Of a DNA stretch of 64,000 nucleotides, positions 8,430 through 17,128 are shown piece by piece. The notes below the pieces were generated by a model. It was not told the origin of the DNA and ran no database searches. It was given only the letters and a program-made list of their open reading frames with translations. The DNA comes from Firmicutes bacterium CAG:24053_14 (GTDB lineage Bacteria; Bacillota; Clostridia; Oscillospirales; Oscillospiraceae). Each line of letters opens with the position of its first letter. The stretch's first letter is position 1. Where the stretch lies: the NCBI GenBank assembly GCA_001916715.1, contig MNSZ01000048.1:40915-104914 (forward strand). Direction: 5' to 3'. Made by a program: the position numbers and the translations under genes.

Positions 8430-8758
8430 ATATTCAAATCTTCGGCAAAAGCAAATGCTTTGACACGAAAAAGGCCGAGCGCTATTTTAAAGAGCGCAGA
8501 ATAAAATATCAGTTCGTTGATATCATGAAATTCGGCATGAGCAGGGGAGAGCTGAACTCCGTTAAAAATGCCGTCGGTCTTGATAATATGATAAATCAAA
8601 ACGACGTGGACTATCCGCTTATTCAATACCTTGCATCAAACGACGCAAAGCTTGAAAAGTTATTTGAATGCCCGTGGCTCATCAAAACGCCGATCGTCCG
8701 CAACGGCAAGCAGGCGACCGTCGGCTACGCGCCGGATGTCTGGGCAAAGTGGGAATAA
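8426..8758 (+). CDS. ArsC/Spx-family thioredoxin-fold protein
   Basis: A 110-residue protein with the ArsC-fold N-terminus 'IQIFGKSKCFDTKKAERYF' and the C-terminal 'WLIKTPIVRNGKQATVGY' typical of this group. It has a single Cys (C11) where ArsC has its catalytic Cys and Spx has C-x-x-C, so it is neither a classical Spx redox switch nor clearly an arsenate reductase. A true function is not known. The GTG start overlaps the upstream stop (GTGA) and is preceded by 'ggagaag', so it is translationally coupled to the dipeptidase gene. Confidence 0.8.
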   Translation: MNIQIFGKSKCFDTKKAERYFKERRIKYQFVDIMKFGMSRGELNSVKNAVGLDNMINQNDVDYPLIQYLASNDAKLEKLFECPWLIKTPIVRNGKQATVGYAPDVWAKWE

Positions 8759-8760
8759 GA

Positions 8761-8788
8761 AAAAAACCGCCTGACACGGCGGTTTTTT
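8761..8788. terminator. Bidirectional terminator between the ArsC-like gene and rnpB
   Basis: CCGCC (8767-8771) and GGCGG (8778-8782) are flanked by an A-run before and a T-run after, giving an extended stem. It can terminate the plus-strand operon and the minus-strand RNase P RNA. Confidence 0.88.
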
Positions 8789-8795
8789 CCGTATA

Positions 8796-9135
8796 TTGAG
8801 CGAGTCTGTAAGCCGGGTTCTGTCTTAAACGACCATCTATCTAATCCTGCCGTTGCCGGCAGGCTCAAGCCGCCTCCCGAGGACGATCGGGCCAATCACA
8901 TGTCCTCCCACGGCGTTGCTCCGGATAGAGTTTACAGCATCAACATGTCTCCATGCGACGAGTGAGCTCTTACCTCACTTTTCCACCCTTACCGATTGCT
9001 CGGCGGTATATTTCTGTTGCACTTGTCCGAGGGTCACCCCTGGCGGGCGTTACCCGCTATCCTTGCCCTATGGAGCCCGGACTTTCCTCATGTACTTCCT
9101 TTCGGAATGCACCCGCGGTCGTTCGGCCCACTCAT
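8796..9135 (-). ncRNA. rnpB: RNase P RNA
   Basis: The minus strand shows the universal P4-forming regions of bacterial RNase P RNA: 'gaggaaagtccgggctc' near the 5' end (complement of 9073-9089) and 'aacccggcttacaga' near the 3' end (complement of 8805-8819). 'atagggcaaggatagcgggtaacgcc'-type A-type core sequence lies between in pieces. The ends can pair (TGAGTG with CGCTCA) to form P1. A promoter 7 nt upstream and a terminator right after fix both ends well. RNase P removes the 5' leader of tRNA precursors. Confidence 0.95.
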
Positions 9136-9141
9136 TTGATT

Positions 9142-9170
9142 ATTTTACCCATTATTCACGCTTTCGTCAA
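9142..9170 (-). promoter_or_regulatory. Promoter of rnpB
   Basis: On the minus strand TTGACG (9170-9165) and TAAAAT (9147-9142) are separated by 17 nt. The predicted start near 9135 coincides with the 5' strand of helix P1. Confidence 0.85.
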
Positions 9171-9180
9171 TAGAAAATTC

Positions 9181-9209
9181 TTGTCTTTAAACGTTTGCCG
9201 CCGTATAAT
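9181..9209 (+). promoter_or_regulatory. Promoter of murD
   Basis: TTGTCT (9181-9186) and TATAAT (9204-9209) with a 17-nt spacer, divergent from the rnpB promoter and only 10 nt from it. Confidence 0.8.
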
Positions 9210-9235
9210 ATATTAGTTAACAGGAGGCTATAAGC

Positions 9236-10612
9236 ATGACTTTGAATGAATATATAGACAGAATAAAACACAAGCGCATTTGCGTTATCGGTATCGGTGT
9301 GAGCAACACGCCGCTAATTAAGAAGCTTCTTGCTTCGGGCTGCGACGTGACGGCCTGCGATAAGCGCACTGCCGAGCAGCTGGGGCAGGAGCACACGGAG
9401 CTTTCAAAGCTCGGCGCAAAGTTTTGCCTCGGCGAGGATTATCTTGAGCATCTCGACTTCGACATTATCTTCCGCACTCCCGGGCTTATGCCGTTTGACG
9501 GGCATCTTCAAAAAGCCGTTGAGCGAGGAGCGGAGCTGACGTCCGAGATGGAACTCTTCATGAAGCTCTGCCCGTGCAGGATCTTTGCCGTTACAGGCAG
9601 CGACGGAAAAACAACAACGACAACAATAATATCCGAGCTGTTAAAGGCTCAGGGCTACACTGTACACCTCGGCGGCAATATAGGCAGGCCGCTGCTTTGC
9701 GATGTTGACGATATGAAAGCAAGCGACGTTGCCGTTCTCGAGCTCAGCTCTTTTCAGCTGCACAGCATGGTATGCAAGCCTGATGTTGCCGTTATTACTA
9801 ACATATCTCCCAATCATCTCGATAAGCACAAGGATTATCAGGACTATATCAATGCTAAAAGCTCGATATTTGCATATCAGGACGAGCATGACCGCCTTGT
9901 TCTTAATCACGAGAACGAATTTTCCGCTTACTATGCAGGTAAGGCAAAGTCGAGCATCTCGTATTTCAGTCGTGCCGTGAAGCCGGATAACGGTGTTTAC
10001 TGTACAGGCGGCTATATCTACCGCGTTCATGACGGTTTATATAATAAGATCATGGCTGCCGACGATATTAAGCTGCCCGGAACGCATAATCTTGAAAACT
10101 ATATGGCGGCTTTTGCCGCGACGGACGGATATGTTGACGATGACACCTGTATATCCGTTGCAAAGAGCTTTTCCGGCGTCGAGCACCGCCTCGAGCAGGT
10201 GAGGGTACTCAACGGAGTTACATTTATAAACGACTCCATCGGAACAAGCCCCACACGCACCGCAGCCGGACTTCACGCGCTCAAGCAAAAGCCGATACTC
10301 ATAGCCGGAGGATATGATAAGCACATACCCTTCGACGAGCTTGGCGACGAGATATGTCTGCATGTTAAAAAACTGTATCTAACCGGTGCTACGACCGAAA
10401 AAATCTATGCTGCAGTTACTAAGTCGAAGTATTTTGACGGAAACTTGCCGATCGAGAAAATCGATGATTTTAAAGACGCCGTTCTTGCTGCCGCCGATTC
10501 AGCACAGGACGGAGATGTAGTGCTGCTCTCGCCGGCATGCGCCGCCTTTGATAAATTCAAGAATTTTATGGAACGCGGAAAATACTTTAAACAGATAGTT
10601 ATGGAGCTTTAA
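9236..10612 (+). CDS. murD: UDP-N-acetylmuramoyl-L-alanine:D-glutamate ligase
   Basis: MurD adds D-glutamate to UDP-MurNAc-L-Ala in the cytoplasm during peptidoglycan precursor synthesis. The 458-residue protein has an N-terminal Rossmann-like UDP-binding domain, the ATP-binding 'TGSDGKTTTT' (starting at residue 120), 'ELSSFQLHSM', 'NISPNHLDKH' and 'FINDSIGTSPTRT', all in family order. It has its own promoter and lies about 47 kb from the division/cell-wall cluster at the window end, where murD is usually found between mraY and ftsW. The next gene begins one base after its stop. Confidence 0.96.
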   Translation: MTLNEYIDRIKHKRICVIGIGVSNTPLIKKLLASGCDVTACDKRTAEQLGQEHTELSKLGAKFCLGEDYLEHLDFDIIFRTPGLMPFDGHLQKAVERGAELTSEMELFMKLCPCRIFAVTGSDGKTTTTTIISELLKAQGYTVHLGGNIGRPLLCDVDDMKASDVAVLELSSFQLHSMVCKPDVAVITNISPNHLDKHKDYQDYINAKSSIFAYQDEHDRLVLNHENEFSAYYAGKAKSSISYFSRAVKPDNGVYCTGGYIYRVHDGLYNKIMAADDIKLPGTHNLENYMAAFAATDGYVDDDTCISVAKSFSGVEHRLEQVRVLNGVTFINDSIGTSPTRTAAGLHALKQKPILIAGGYDKHIPFDELGDEICLHVKKLYLTGATTEKIYAAVTKSKYFDGNLPIEKIDDFKDAVLAAADSAQDGDVVLLSPACAAFDKFKNFMERGKYFKQIVMEL

Positions 10613-10613
10613 A

Positions 10614-11861
10614 ATGAACGTAAACGATATAAGACCCGAAGTATACGAGCTTGCTCGTCAGGCAGAAGAGGAGATAAGACCTCAGTTTGAGCGCGTTGAC
10701 CGCATCGCAATGCTCAACACCCGGAAGGTGATGACCGCATTTCAGGACAACAAGGTATCCGACTCCTGCTTTGCCGGAACAACCGGCTACGGTTATGATG
10801 ATCTGGGCAGGGAAGTGCTTGATAAGGTATACGCCCAGGTGTTCTGCACGGAAGCGGCTCTTGTGCGCATTGGATTTGTAAACGGCACGCACGCCCTCTC
10901 AGCAGCTCTTTTTGGAATACTCAAGCCGGGCGATACACTGCTTTCCGTCACGGGGCTTCCGTATGATACGCTCAGAAACGCTATCGGCATTGAGGGCGAT
11001 TGCCACGGCTCACTAAAATTCTACGGCATTAACTACAAGCAGGTCGATCTCAAGAACGGAGAAGCCGATCTCGATGCTATAAAAGCCGCGCTCGCCGACC
11101 GCTCGATATCGGCGGTGCTAATTCAGCGCTCAAGAGGCTATGAAAACCGCAAGGCACTCTCGGCCGAAGAAATCGGCGAGATATGCAGCGCAGTCAAGAG
11201 CGTTGCGCCGAATGTCACCGTTATGGTCGATAACTGCTACGGTGAGTTCACCGGCGAGCATGAGCCTACCGAGTACGGCGTTGACATCATGGCCGGTTCG
11301 CTTATCAAAAACCCCGGCGGCGGACTTGCGCCGACGGGCGGATATATTGTCGGCCGAAAGGACCTCGTCGAAAACGCCGCAATGCGTTTGACAACGCCCG
11401 GAATAGGTGGCGAATGCGGAGCCTCGCTCGGCAATAACAGACTTCTTTTCCAGGGCTTTTTCATGGCGCCGCATATAGTGGCGCAAGCAATTAAGACTGT
11501 TACCTTCTGCTCTGCCATGATGAAAAAGATCGGTTTTGAATCATCCCCGGCTCCCGACGAGGCAAGAAACGATATAATTCAAATGGTAACGCTCAAAAAT
11601 GCCGAGAATATGAAAAAATTCTGCCACGGAGTTCAGGCAGGCGCGCCCGTAGACTCATATGTTACGCCCGAGCCGTGGCAGATGCCCGGATACAATGTGC
11701 CAGTCATAATGGCGGCAGGGGCGTTTGTTCAGGGCTCGTCCATAGAATTATCGGCAGACGGCCCCATGCGTGAGCCGTACACACTGTATGTTCAGGGCGG
11801 CATAACATATGAATCCGGCAAGCTCGGAATTATGATGGCCGTTAATGAAATGCTGAGCTGA
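10614..11861 (+). CDS. Methionine gamma-lyase/YnbB-type PLP protein (aluminium-resistance family)
   Basis: This 415-residue protein is a fold-type I PLP enzyme of the group called 'methionine gamma-lyase family' or 'aluminium resistance protein' (Bacillus YnbB). Visible features are 'CFAGTTGYGYDDLGRE', 'VMVDNCYGEFTGEHEP' with the Asp that binds the pyridine nitrogen, and 'GSLIKNPGGGLAPTGGY' with the likely Schiff-base Lys. The true reaction of this family is not well settled, so the name is by homology. It follows murD by one base and probably shares its transcript. Confidence 0.85.
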   Translation: MNVNDIRPEVYELARQAEEEIRPQFERVDRIAMLNTRKVMTAFQDNKVSDSCFAGTTGYGYDDLGREVLDKVYAQVFCTEAALVRIGFVNGTHALSAALFGILKPGDTLLSVTGLPYDTLRNAIGIEGDCHGSLKFYGINYKQVDLKNGEADLDAIKAALADRSISAVLIQRSRGYENRKALSAEEIGEICSAVKSVAPNVTVMVDNCYGEFTGEHEPTEYGVDIMAGSLIKNPGGGLAPTGGYIVGRKDLVENAAMRLTTPGIGGECGASLGNNRLLFQGFFMAPHIVAQAIKTVTFCSAMMKKIGFESSPAPDEARNDIIQMVTLKNAENMKKFCHGVQAGAPVDSYVTPEPWQMPGYNVPVIMAAGAFVQGSSIELSADGPMREPYTLYVQGGITYESGKLGIMMAVNEMLS

Positions 11862-11890
11862 AAAGTGCATATAATACATGGGGTGGTCTC

Positions 11891-12541
11891 ATGTATTTTC
11901 GTCGGTATCGCAATCCGATGTACGCAAGGCAGCGCCGGCACAGGTCTGCCGGAATATTCGTTTTCGCCGTCACTGTTTTTGGCCTGTGTGCCGCTGCCAG
12001 CTGGTTCCTTGGGAAGCTCTCAACGCAGATAGCTGTGTCAGACGCAACCGATATTGTTACCAAGGCTGTCAACGATTCGATAAATGAGGTCATAGGCCAG
12101 GGTATCTACGGGTTTGACTACTTTGTAAATCTCGATAAGGACTCCGACGGCAGCGTGACCGCGATAACAAGCAACATGGCGCACATAAACACATTGTCAA
12201 CGGATATACTTAACTCTGTTATCGCATCCACCGACAACGGAGTAATCAATGTTAGTATTCCGTTCGGCAATCTTACAGGTCTTAATCTCATGCTGAACAA
12301 AGGTCCCGATGTAAATGTGCAGATAATAATGCTCACCTCGTCTCGGGTCGATTTTCGCAACGAGGTCGTTTCATGCGGCATTAATCAGGCAAAATATCAG
12401 CTTGTGCTTGAAGTCACGATAGACATCGACGTGCTGATCCCGTGGGGAACAGAAAGCGCAACAACCGTCACCGAGGTCATAGTTGCAGATACCGTTATAG
12501 TCGGCAAGGTACCGAATACATATTTAAACATGGAGAACTGA
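11891..12541 (+). CDS. yunB: Sporulation protein YunB
   Basis: YunB is needed for normal sporulation in Bacillus, where it belongs to the mother-cell regulon; its molecular role is unknown. The 216-residue product has a basic, Arg-rich N-terminus, one membrane anchor (about residues 20-42) and an extracytoplasmic domain ending 'IVADTVIVGKVPNTYLNM', which fits YunB in length and layout. The start follows 'ggggtgg'. It precedes ligA by 2 nt. A CATATAAT box upstream (11868-11875) resembles a sigma-E -10, but would put the start of the RNA within the ribosome site, so I do not call a promoter. Confidence 0.85.
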   Translation: MYFRRYRNPMYARQRRHRSAGIFVFAVTVFGLCAAASWFLGKLSTQIAVSDATDIVTKAVNDSINEVIGQGIYGFDYFVNLDKDSDGSVTAITSNMAHINTLSTDILNSVIASTDNGVINVSIPFGNLTGLNLMLNKGPDVNVQIIMLTSSRVDFRNEVVSCGINQAKYQLVLEVTIDIDVLIPWGTESATTVTEVIVADTVIVGKVPNTYLNMEN

Positions 12542-12543
12542 GC

Positions 12544-14520
12544 ATGGACGCAAAAAAAGAGATCGAAAAGCTCCGCGAGGAAATTGAATATCACAACAGG
12601 CTGTACTACGTTAACGATGCGCCTGTTATATCCGATTATGACTACGACATGCTCATGGTGAGGCTTACAAAGCTTGAAGAGGAGCACCCGGAGCTTATAA
12701 CCCCCACATCTCCCACGCAGAGGGTGGGTGGCAAGGCTCTTTCGCAGTTTACGCCTGTGCACCATCAGGTGCCGCTCGAAAGCCTGAGCGATGTGTTCTC
12801 GTTCGATGAGCTCGCTGCTTTCGGCGAACGCATGGATCAGGCGCTCGGCAAGAACAGAGAATTTTGCGTGGAACCGAAAATTGATGGTTTGTCGATGTCA
12901 CTTGAGTATGAAAACGGATATTTTGTCCGTGGTGCAACACGCGGCGACGGCATTACCGGTGAGGACGTTACGGAAAACCTCCGAACAGTGCGCAGCCTTC
13001 CGATGCATTTGGTCGATGCACCGGAGCATTTGATTGTCCGCGGCGAGGTTTATATGTCTAAAGCCGTATTCAATGAGCTTAACGCCGAAAGAGAGCTGAA
13101 CGGAGAGGCACTGCTTGCAAATCCGCGCAATGCGGCTGCCGGCTCTATACGTCAGCTCGACCCGAAGGTTGCGGCGGCGCGTAAGCTCGACATTGTGTGC
13201 TTTAATATGCAGTATACCGACGGCGAGCCGTATGGTACGCACGCCGAAACGCTTGACGCAATGAAGCACATGGGCTTTCCCGTTGTGCCGTATAAGCTGT
13301 GCAGTACGATAGGCCAATGCTGCGAACGAATCAATTGGATAGGTCAATCGCGCGGCGAATTTGCGTATGATATCGACGGAGCCGTCATAAAAATCAACTC
13401 CCTTGCGCAGCGTGCCTCTCTCGGCAGCACGGCAAAGTTTCCGCGCTGGGCAGTAGCCTACAAATATCCGCCCGAGAAAAAAGAAAGCCGCGTTATTGAT
13501 ATCGTCGTTCAGGTCGGCAGAACCGGCGTTTTAACTCCAAAAGCCGTCATTGAGCCGGTTCGTCTTGCCGGAACTACGGTCAGCAATGCAACGCTGCACA
13601 ATCAGGATAATATAGACCGGCTTGACATAAGAATCGGCGATACCGTTCTTGTTCAGAAAGCCGGAGAGATCATCCCCGAAGTACTTGCGGTCAACAAAGA
13701 TAAGCGCCCTAACGGAACTGAACCTTTCAAAATGCCAAACTTTTGCCCTGAATGCGGCGCACCTGTTATGCGTGACCCGGACGGAGTTGCACTCAGATGT
13801 ACAAGTCCTGAGTGCCCGGCTCAACGTCTTCGCAATCTCGCTCACTTTGCATCGCGTGAGGCAATGGACATTGAAGGTCTCGGTATCTCGGTCTGTCAGG
13901 CGCTTATAAACAGTGGTCTAGCCGTTAGCCCTGCCGAGCTGTATTCGCTTGACGTGCAGTCTGTTGCCCAGCTCGACCGAATGGGCGAAAAATCGGCCGA
14001 AAACCTTATAAATGCCATTGAAAACAGTAAGAGCGCCGGCCTTGCACGGCTTATGTGTGCATTCGGCATAAGACAGGTAGGGCAGAAGGCCGCAAAGACT
14101 CTTGCCATGCATTTCGGCTCTCTCGATAAGCTTATGCAGGCCACGCAGCAGGAGCTTACAAACGTCCCGGATATCGGCGCGATCACGGCCGATTTTATCG
14201 TAGAGTGGTTCTCTCTTCCTCAATCACAGCATCAGATAAAGCTGCTGCGCGAAGCAGGCGTGTCATTCGACAGCACAGCTGCCGTTAAGGACAGCCGATT
14301 TTCCGGCATGACTTTTGTGCTCACAGGCGAGCTGAGCAGCTATAAGCGCGATGAGGCCGCGGCAATAATCGAAAGCTACGGCGGCAAAGCATCCTCGTCG
14401 GTTTCAAAAAAAACGACGTATGTTCTTGCCGGTGAAAATGCCGGAAGCAAGCTGAAAAAAGCCACAGACCTCGGAATTAATATTATAAACGAAGATCAGT
14501 TTATCGAAATGATCAAATAG
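12544..14520 (+). CDS. ligA: NAD-dependent DNA ligase LigA
   Basis: LigA seals nicks in DNA using NAD. The 658-residue protein has domain Ia ('NRLYYVNDAPVISDYDYD'), the adenylated Lys in 'EPKIDGLSMS' (K112), an OB fold, a four-Cys zinc finger starting 'CPECGAPVM' and ending 'CTSPECPAQ', helix-hairpin-helix repeats and a C-terminal BRCT domain ('FVLTGELSSYKRDEAA'). I place the start at 12544, where the family's N-terminus begins behind 'ggag'; a longer upstream reading is out of homology and overlaps yunB. Confidence 0.97.
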   Translation: MDAKKEIEKLREEIEYHNRLYYVNDAPVISDYDYDMLMVRLTKLEEEHPELITPTSPTQRVGGKALSQFTPVHHQVPLESLSDVFSFDELAAFGERMDQALGKNREFCVEPKIDGLSMSLEYENGYFVRGATRGDGITGEDVTENLRTVRSLPMHLVDAPEHLIVRGEVYMSKAVFNELNAERELNGEALLANPRNAAAGSIRQLDPKVAAARKLDIVCFNMQYTDGEPYGTHAETLDAMKHMGFPVVPYKLCSTIGQCCERINWIGQSRGEFAYDIDGAVIKINSLAQRASLGSTAKFPRWAVAYKYPPEKKESRVIDIVVQVGRTGVLTPKAVIEPVRLAGTTVSNATLHNQDNIDRLDIRIGDTVLVQKAGEIIPEVLAVNKDKRPNGTEPFKMPNFCPECGAPVMRDPDGVALRCTSPECPAQRLRNLAHFASREAMDIEGLGISVCQALINSGLAVSPAELYSLDVQSVAQLDRMGEKSAENLINAIENSKSAGLARLMCAFGIRQVGQKAAKTLAMHFGSLDKLMQATQQELTNVPDIGAITADFIVEWFSLPQSQHQIKLLREAGVSFDSTAAVKDSRFSGMTFVLTGELSSYKRDEAAAIIESYGGKASSSVSKKTTYVLAGENAGSKLKKATDLGINIINEDQFIEMIK

Positions 14521-14536
14521 CCAAAGCAGCGATCAG

Positions 14537-14565
14537 CGCACCGGGAATGCACCCGGTGCGTTTTT
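14537..14565 (+). terminator. Intrinsic terminator after ligA
   Basis: cgcaccggg (14537-14545) pairs with cccggtgcg (14552-14560) and is followed by five T residues. Confidence 0.9.
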
Positions 14566-14567
14566 AT

Positions 14568-14596
14568 TAACATTGTCGGCAGTGTCTCCATATAAT
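14568..14596 (+). promoter_or_regulatory. Sigma-E-like promoter of the cotJ operon
   Basis: TAACATT (14568-14574) fits 6 of 7 positions of the Bacillus sigma-E -35 consensus (kmATATT), and CATATAAT (14589-14596) fits 6 of 7 fixed positions of the -10 (CATACAnT), with the canonical 14-nt spacer. It lies between a terminator and the cotJ genes, which are sigma-E controlled in Bacillus. Confidence 0.7.
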
Positions 14597-14621
14597 GTGG
14601 TTGCAAAGGAGGACTGCACCA

Positions 14622-15065
14622 ATGGATGATAACAAAAACTGCGGCTGCAAGGAAGGCACGCTTCCGGATTGCGCGCCGCTTGCTATGGCATATGTTCCGA
14701 TGCAGCGGTCGGTAAAGCCTGTATACAGCACTGCGGAGGCTCTGAGCAGGGGAACACTGTTTCCAGGCCTTGACCTTCCGTTTATGAATATGGTCAACAC
14801 CGGCGATCTGACCGGCACACCGTTAGGCGAGGTAATGGCTCTAGATTTCGTTGCGCAGGAGCTTGCGCTTTATCTTGATACGCACAGCGCCGATGAAGAA
14901 GCATTTGAATTATATAAAAGCATTCTCGCCCTGTCCAAGACGGCAAAGGAAAAGTATGTGAAGCTCTACGGTCCGCTGACGCACAGCGATCTTCTTCAGG
15001 CTCAGAGCTACACTTGGATTAAGAATCCCTGGCCATGGGATTACTGCGCAAAAACGGAGGGCTGA
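14622..15065 (+). CDS. CotJA-CotJB fused spore coat protein
   Basis: This 147-residue protein joins two coat proteins that are normally separate. Residues about 15-58 ('DCAPLAMAYVPMQ', 'EALSRGTLFPGLDLPF') match CotJA; residues about 68-141 ('LDFVAQELALYLDTHSADEE', 'KYVKLYGPL', 'NPWPWDY') match CotJB. They are in one uninterrupted frame. The start at 14622 follows 'aaaggagg'. CotJA and CotJB help assemble CotJC into the inner spore coat in the mother cell. cotJC follows by 2 nt and a sigma-E-like promoter lies upstream. Confidence 0.88.
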   Translation: MDDNKNCGCKEGTLPDCAPLAMAYVPMQRSVKPVYSTAEALSRGTLFPGLDLPFMNMVNTGDLTGTPLGEVMALDFVAQELALYLDTHSADEEAFELYKSILALSKTAKEKYVKLYGPLTHSDLLQAQSYTWIKNPWPWDYCAKTEG

Positions 15066-15067
15066 GT

Positions 15068-15661
15068 ATGTTTATTTATCAGAAAAAGCTTCAATATCCC
15101 GTTAAGATATCTCGCCCCAATCCGGCGTTGGCAAAATTTATAATTAGCCAATATGGCGGCCCGGACGGCGAACTCGGCGCTTCGCTGCGGTATCTCAGCC
15201 AGCGCTACAGCATGCCGTATCCTGAGCTCAAAGGCCTCTTGACCGATATTGGCACCGAAGAACTCGGTCACCTTGAAATGATAGCGGCAATTGTCCACCA
15301 GCTGACGCGAAAGATGACTCCGGAGGAAATAAAAAAGGCCGGATTTGACGCATATTTCGTTGATCACACAGCCGGAGTTTATCCGCAATTTGCATCTGGT
15401 ACACCGTGGACTGCAGCAACGATGCAGGTGAAGGGCGACGTCATAACGGATCTTAGTGAGGATATGGCAGCAGAGCAGAAAGCTCGCACAACCTACGACA
15501 ACATTTTGAGGCTATCCGATGATCCCGATGTTAATGATGTCATAAAATTTTTGCGTGAGCGGGAGATCGTTCACTATCAGCGCTTCGGTGAAGGGCTGAG
15601 AAATGCGATCGAAAAGCTCGATTCGAAAAACTTCTATGCTGTAAATCCGGCTTTTGATTAA
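15068..15661 (+). CDS. cotJC: Spore coat protein CotJC (manganese catalase family)
   Basis: CotJC is a spore coat protein with a ferritin-like, manganese-catalase fold. The 197-residue product begins 'MFIYQKKLQYPVKI' and has the two metal-binding helix pairs, seen in 'IGTEELGHLEMIAAIVHQL' and 'FLREREIVHYQRFGEGL', with further Glu ligands in 'SEDMAAEQKARTTY'. It is in an operon with the CotJA-CotJB fusion. The start at 15068 is chosen from 'cggaggg' and homology; a longer reading overlaps the upstream gene. Confidence 0.93.
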   Translation: MFIYQKKLQYPVKISRPNPALAKFIISQYGGPDGELGASLRYLSQRYSMPYPELKGLLTDIGTEELGHLEMIAAIVHQLTRKMTPEEIKKAGFDAYFVDHTAGVYPQFASGTPWTAATMQVKGDVITDLSEDMAAEQKARTTYDNILRLSDDPDVNDVIKFLREREIVHYQRFGEGLRNAIEKLDSKNFYAVNPAFD

Positions 15662-15689
15662 AAAAGCTCCCCCGCAGCCACGGGGGAGC
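15660..15689 (-). terminator. Terminator of the symporter gene (may also slow cotJC read-through)
   Basis: GCTCCCCCG (15666-15674) and CGGGGGAGC (15681-15689) form a 9-bp stem. The run of A on the plus strand before it (15660-15665) is the U-tract for minus-strand transcription. Confidence 0.85.
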
Positions 15690-15704
15690 ATACATTATGC
15701 AAGT

Positions 15705-16949
15705 TTACTTTACTGCTTTTGCGGCCATTTTCCTGCGCTCGACCTTCGATACCCACATTGCCGCGGTAGCGTCACCGGTGATATTGAGCGTTGTACGGCC
15801 CATATCGAACAGCTTATCGACACCGGCAATTATCGCGATACCTTCAACAGGCAGGCCGACGGACATGAGAACCATCGACAGCATTATCATGCCTGCACCG
15901 GATACGCCGGCAGTACCGACGGATGCAAGTGTTGCCGTAAGAACGATCATTGCCATCTGGCCGAGGGTAAGGTCAACACCGTAGCAGCAGGCGATAAACA
16001 CAGCGCAAACCGCCTGGTATATCGCTGTACCGTCCATGTTTATGGTCGCGCCAAGAGGCAGAACGAAAGAGCTTATCTCGGGCTCGGCGCCCATCTCATT
16101 GCAGCACTCAATGTTGATAGGCAAAGTTGCATTGGACGAGGTTGTGGTAAATGCTGTCAGCATTGCAGGGGCAAGACCCTTGAAAAAAGCTATCGGGCTC
16201 ATGCCGGACAGGAATTTGATGCTGCATCCGTATACGATGATAACGTGCAGAATATAACCGATATAGGCGACACCGACAACTAGTGCAAGAGATCCGACGA
16301 TCTTTGCACCGTTTACCGCAACAACGTCAGCCATCAGGCAGAATACGCCGATCGGGGTGAGCTTTATGATCATCATAAGGACTTTCATGGTGACTTCATT
16401 CATGCAATTGACAAGCTCGCCGATCTTCTTGCCCTTTTCACCGGCAGCAAGGATACCTGCGCCGAAGAATATTGCAATGCAGATTACGGGAAGCATGTTT
16501 GCATCAACCATGGGCTTAAGGATGTTATCCGGGAAGATGCCGACTATAACGTCCATGACTTTGGGAGCCTCGGCTGCCGTGTATTCAAGCGAATCGGTAA
16601 CGCTTGAGTCAAGAACAGGGAAGAAGCCCTTGAAGCAGTTTACTACGACAAGGCCGATAACGACCGCAACAGCCGTTGTGCACATGTAGTAGATAAAAGT
16701 CCTTACGCCGACACTACCGACACGCTTGAGGTCATTGAGTGAAATTACGCCGTCCATAATTGAGAACAGGACGACCGGAACGACCATAAACTTAAGCAGA
16801 TTTATGTATATCGTTCCGATGGGCTTAAGATAATCTGTTGTAAAAGTGCTTTTCGGCGCTACGAGCAGAAATACAAAGCCTACAAGGATACCGGCCAGCA
16901 TGCATATGATTATCCAACCGGCCAAATTGATTTTACGTTTTTGCTGCAT
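15705..16949 (-). CDS. Dicarboxylate/amino acid:cation symporter (DAACS family)
   Basis: A 414-residue membrane transporter of the GltP/DctA family, which imports acidic amino acids or C4-dicarboxylates with H+ or Na+. Seen are about eight hydrophobic segments, the Ser/Thr-rich re-entrant loop 'AFTTTSSNATLP', the 'GATINMDGTA' motif of TM7, and the substrate-binding 'DKLFDMGRTTLNITGDA' of TM8. The Arg in this last motif is the one that in the family favours acidic side chains. The start follows 'ggaggaatagtc'. Its own terminator lies downstream. Confidence 0.93.
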   Translation of the reverse strand: MQQKRKINLAGWIIICMLAGILVGFVFLLVAPKSTFTTDYLKPIGTIYINLLKFMVVPVVLFSIMDGVISLNDLKRVGSVGVRTFIYYMCTTAVAVVIGLVVVNCFKGFFPVLDSSVTDSLEYTAAEAPKVMDVIVGIFPDNILKPMVDANMLPVICIAIFFGAGILAAGEKGKKIGELVNCMNEVTMKVLMMIIKLTPIGVFCLMADVVAVNGAKIVGSLALVVGVAYIGYILHVIIVYGCSIKFLSGMSPIAFFKGLAPAMLTAFTTTSSNATLPINIECCNEMGAEPEISSFVLPLGATINMDGTAIYQAVCAVFIACCYGVDLTLGQMAMIVLTATLASVGTAGVSGAGMIMLSMVLMSVGLPVEGIAIIAGVDKLFDMGRTTLNITGDATAAMWVSKVERRKMAAKAVK

Positions 16950-17070
16950 GACTATTCCTCCAAAAAATAATACTCGTATATTAGCATACGGGTAACTGCT
17001 TGGCTATAGTCCTGCGCAATTCTTAACGCGTTCTTTATGCTAAATTGCACAATTTTGAACCTTAAAACGC

Positions 17071-17113
17071 AAAATAATAGCCACTGTTTTGACCGCTTTG
17101 TCAAAACAGTGGC
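17071..17113 (-). terminator. Terminator after the phosphofructokinase gene
   Basis: A perfect 14-bp stem (17080-17093 with 17100-17113; arm gccactgttttgac) with a 6-nt loop, followed on the minus strand by 'tattatttt'. Confidence 0.88.
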
Positions 17114-17128
17114 ATTTTAATTAATTTT

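Noticed and set aside
8426..8758. Naming the ArsC-fold protein Spx or arsenate reductase
   Set aside because: It lacks the Spx C-x-x-C and the Arg triad of ArsC could not be confirmed, so only the fold family is given.
8853..9216. Overlapping plus-strand open frames
   Set aside because: They lie on the complement of RNase P RNA, whose conserved regions, promoter and terminator are clear.
11868..11875. CATATAAT, sigma-E-like -10 before yunB
   Set aside because: The -35 fits poorly, and the RNA would start inside the yunB ribosome site.
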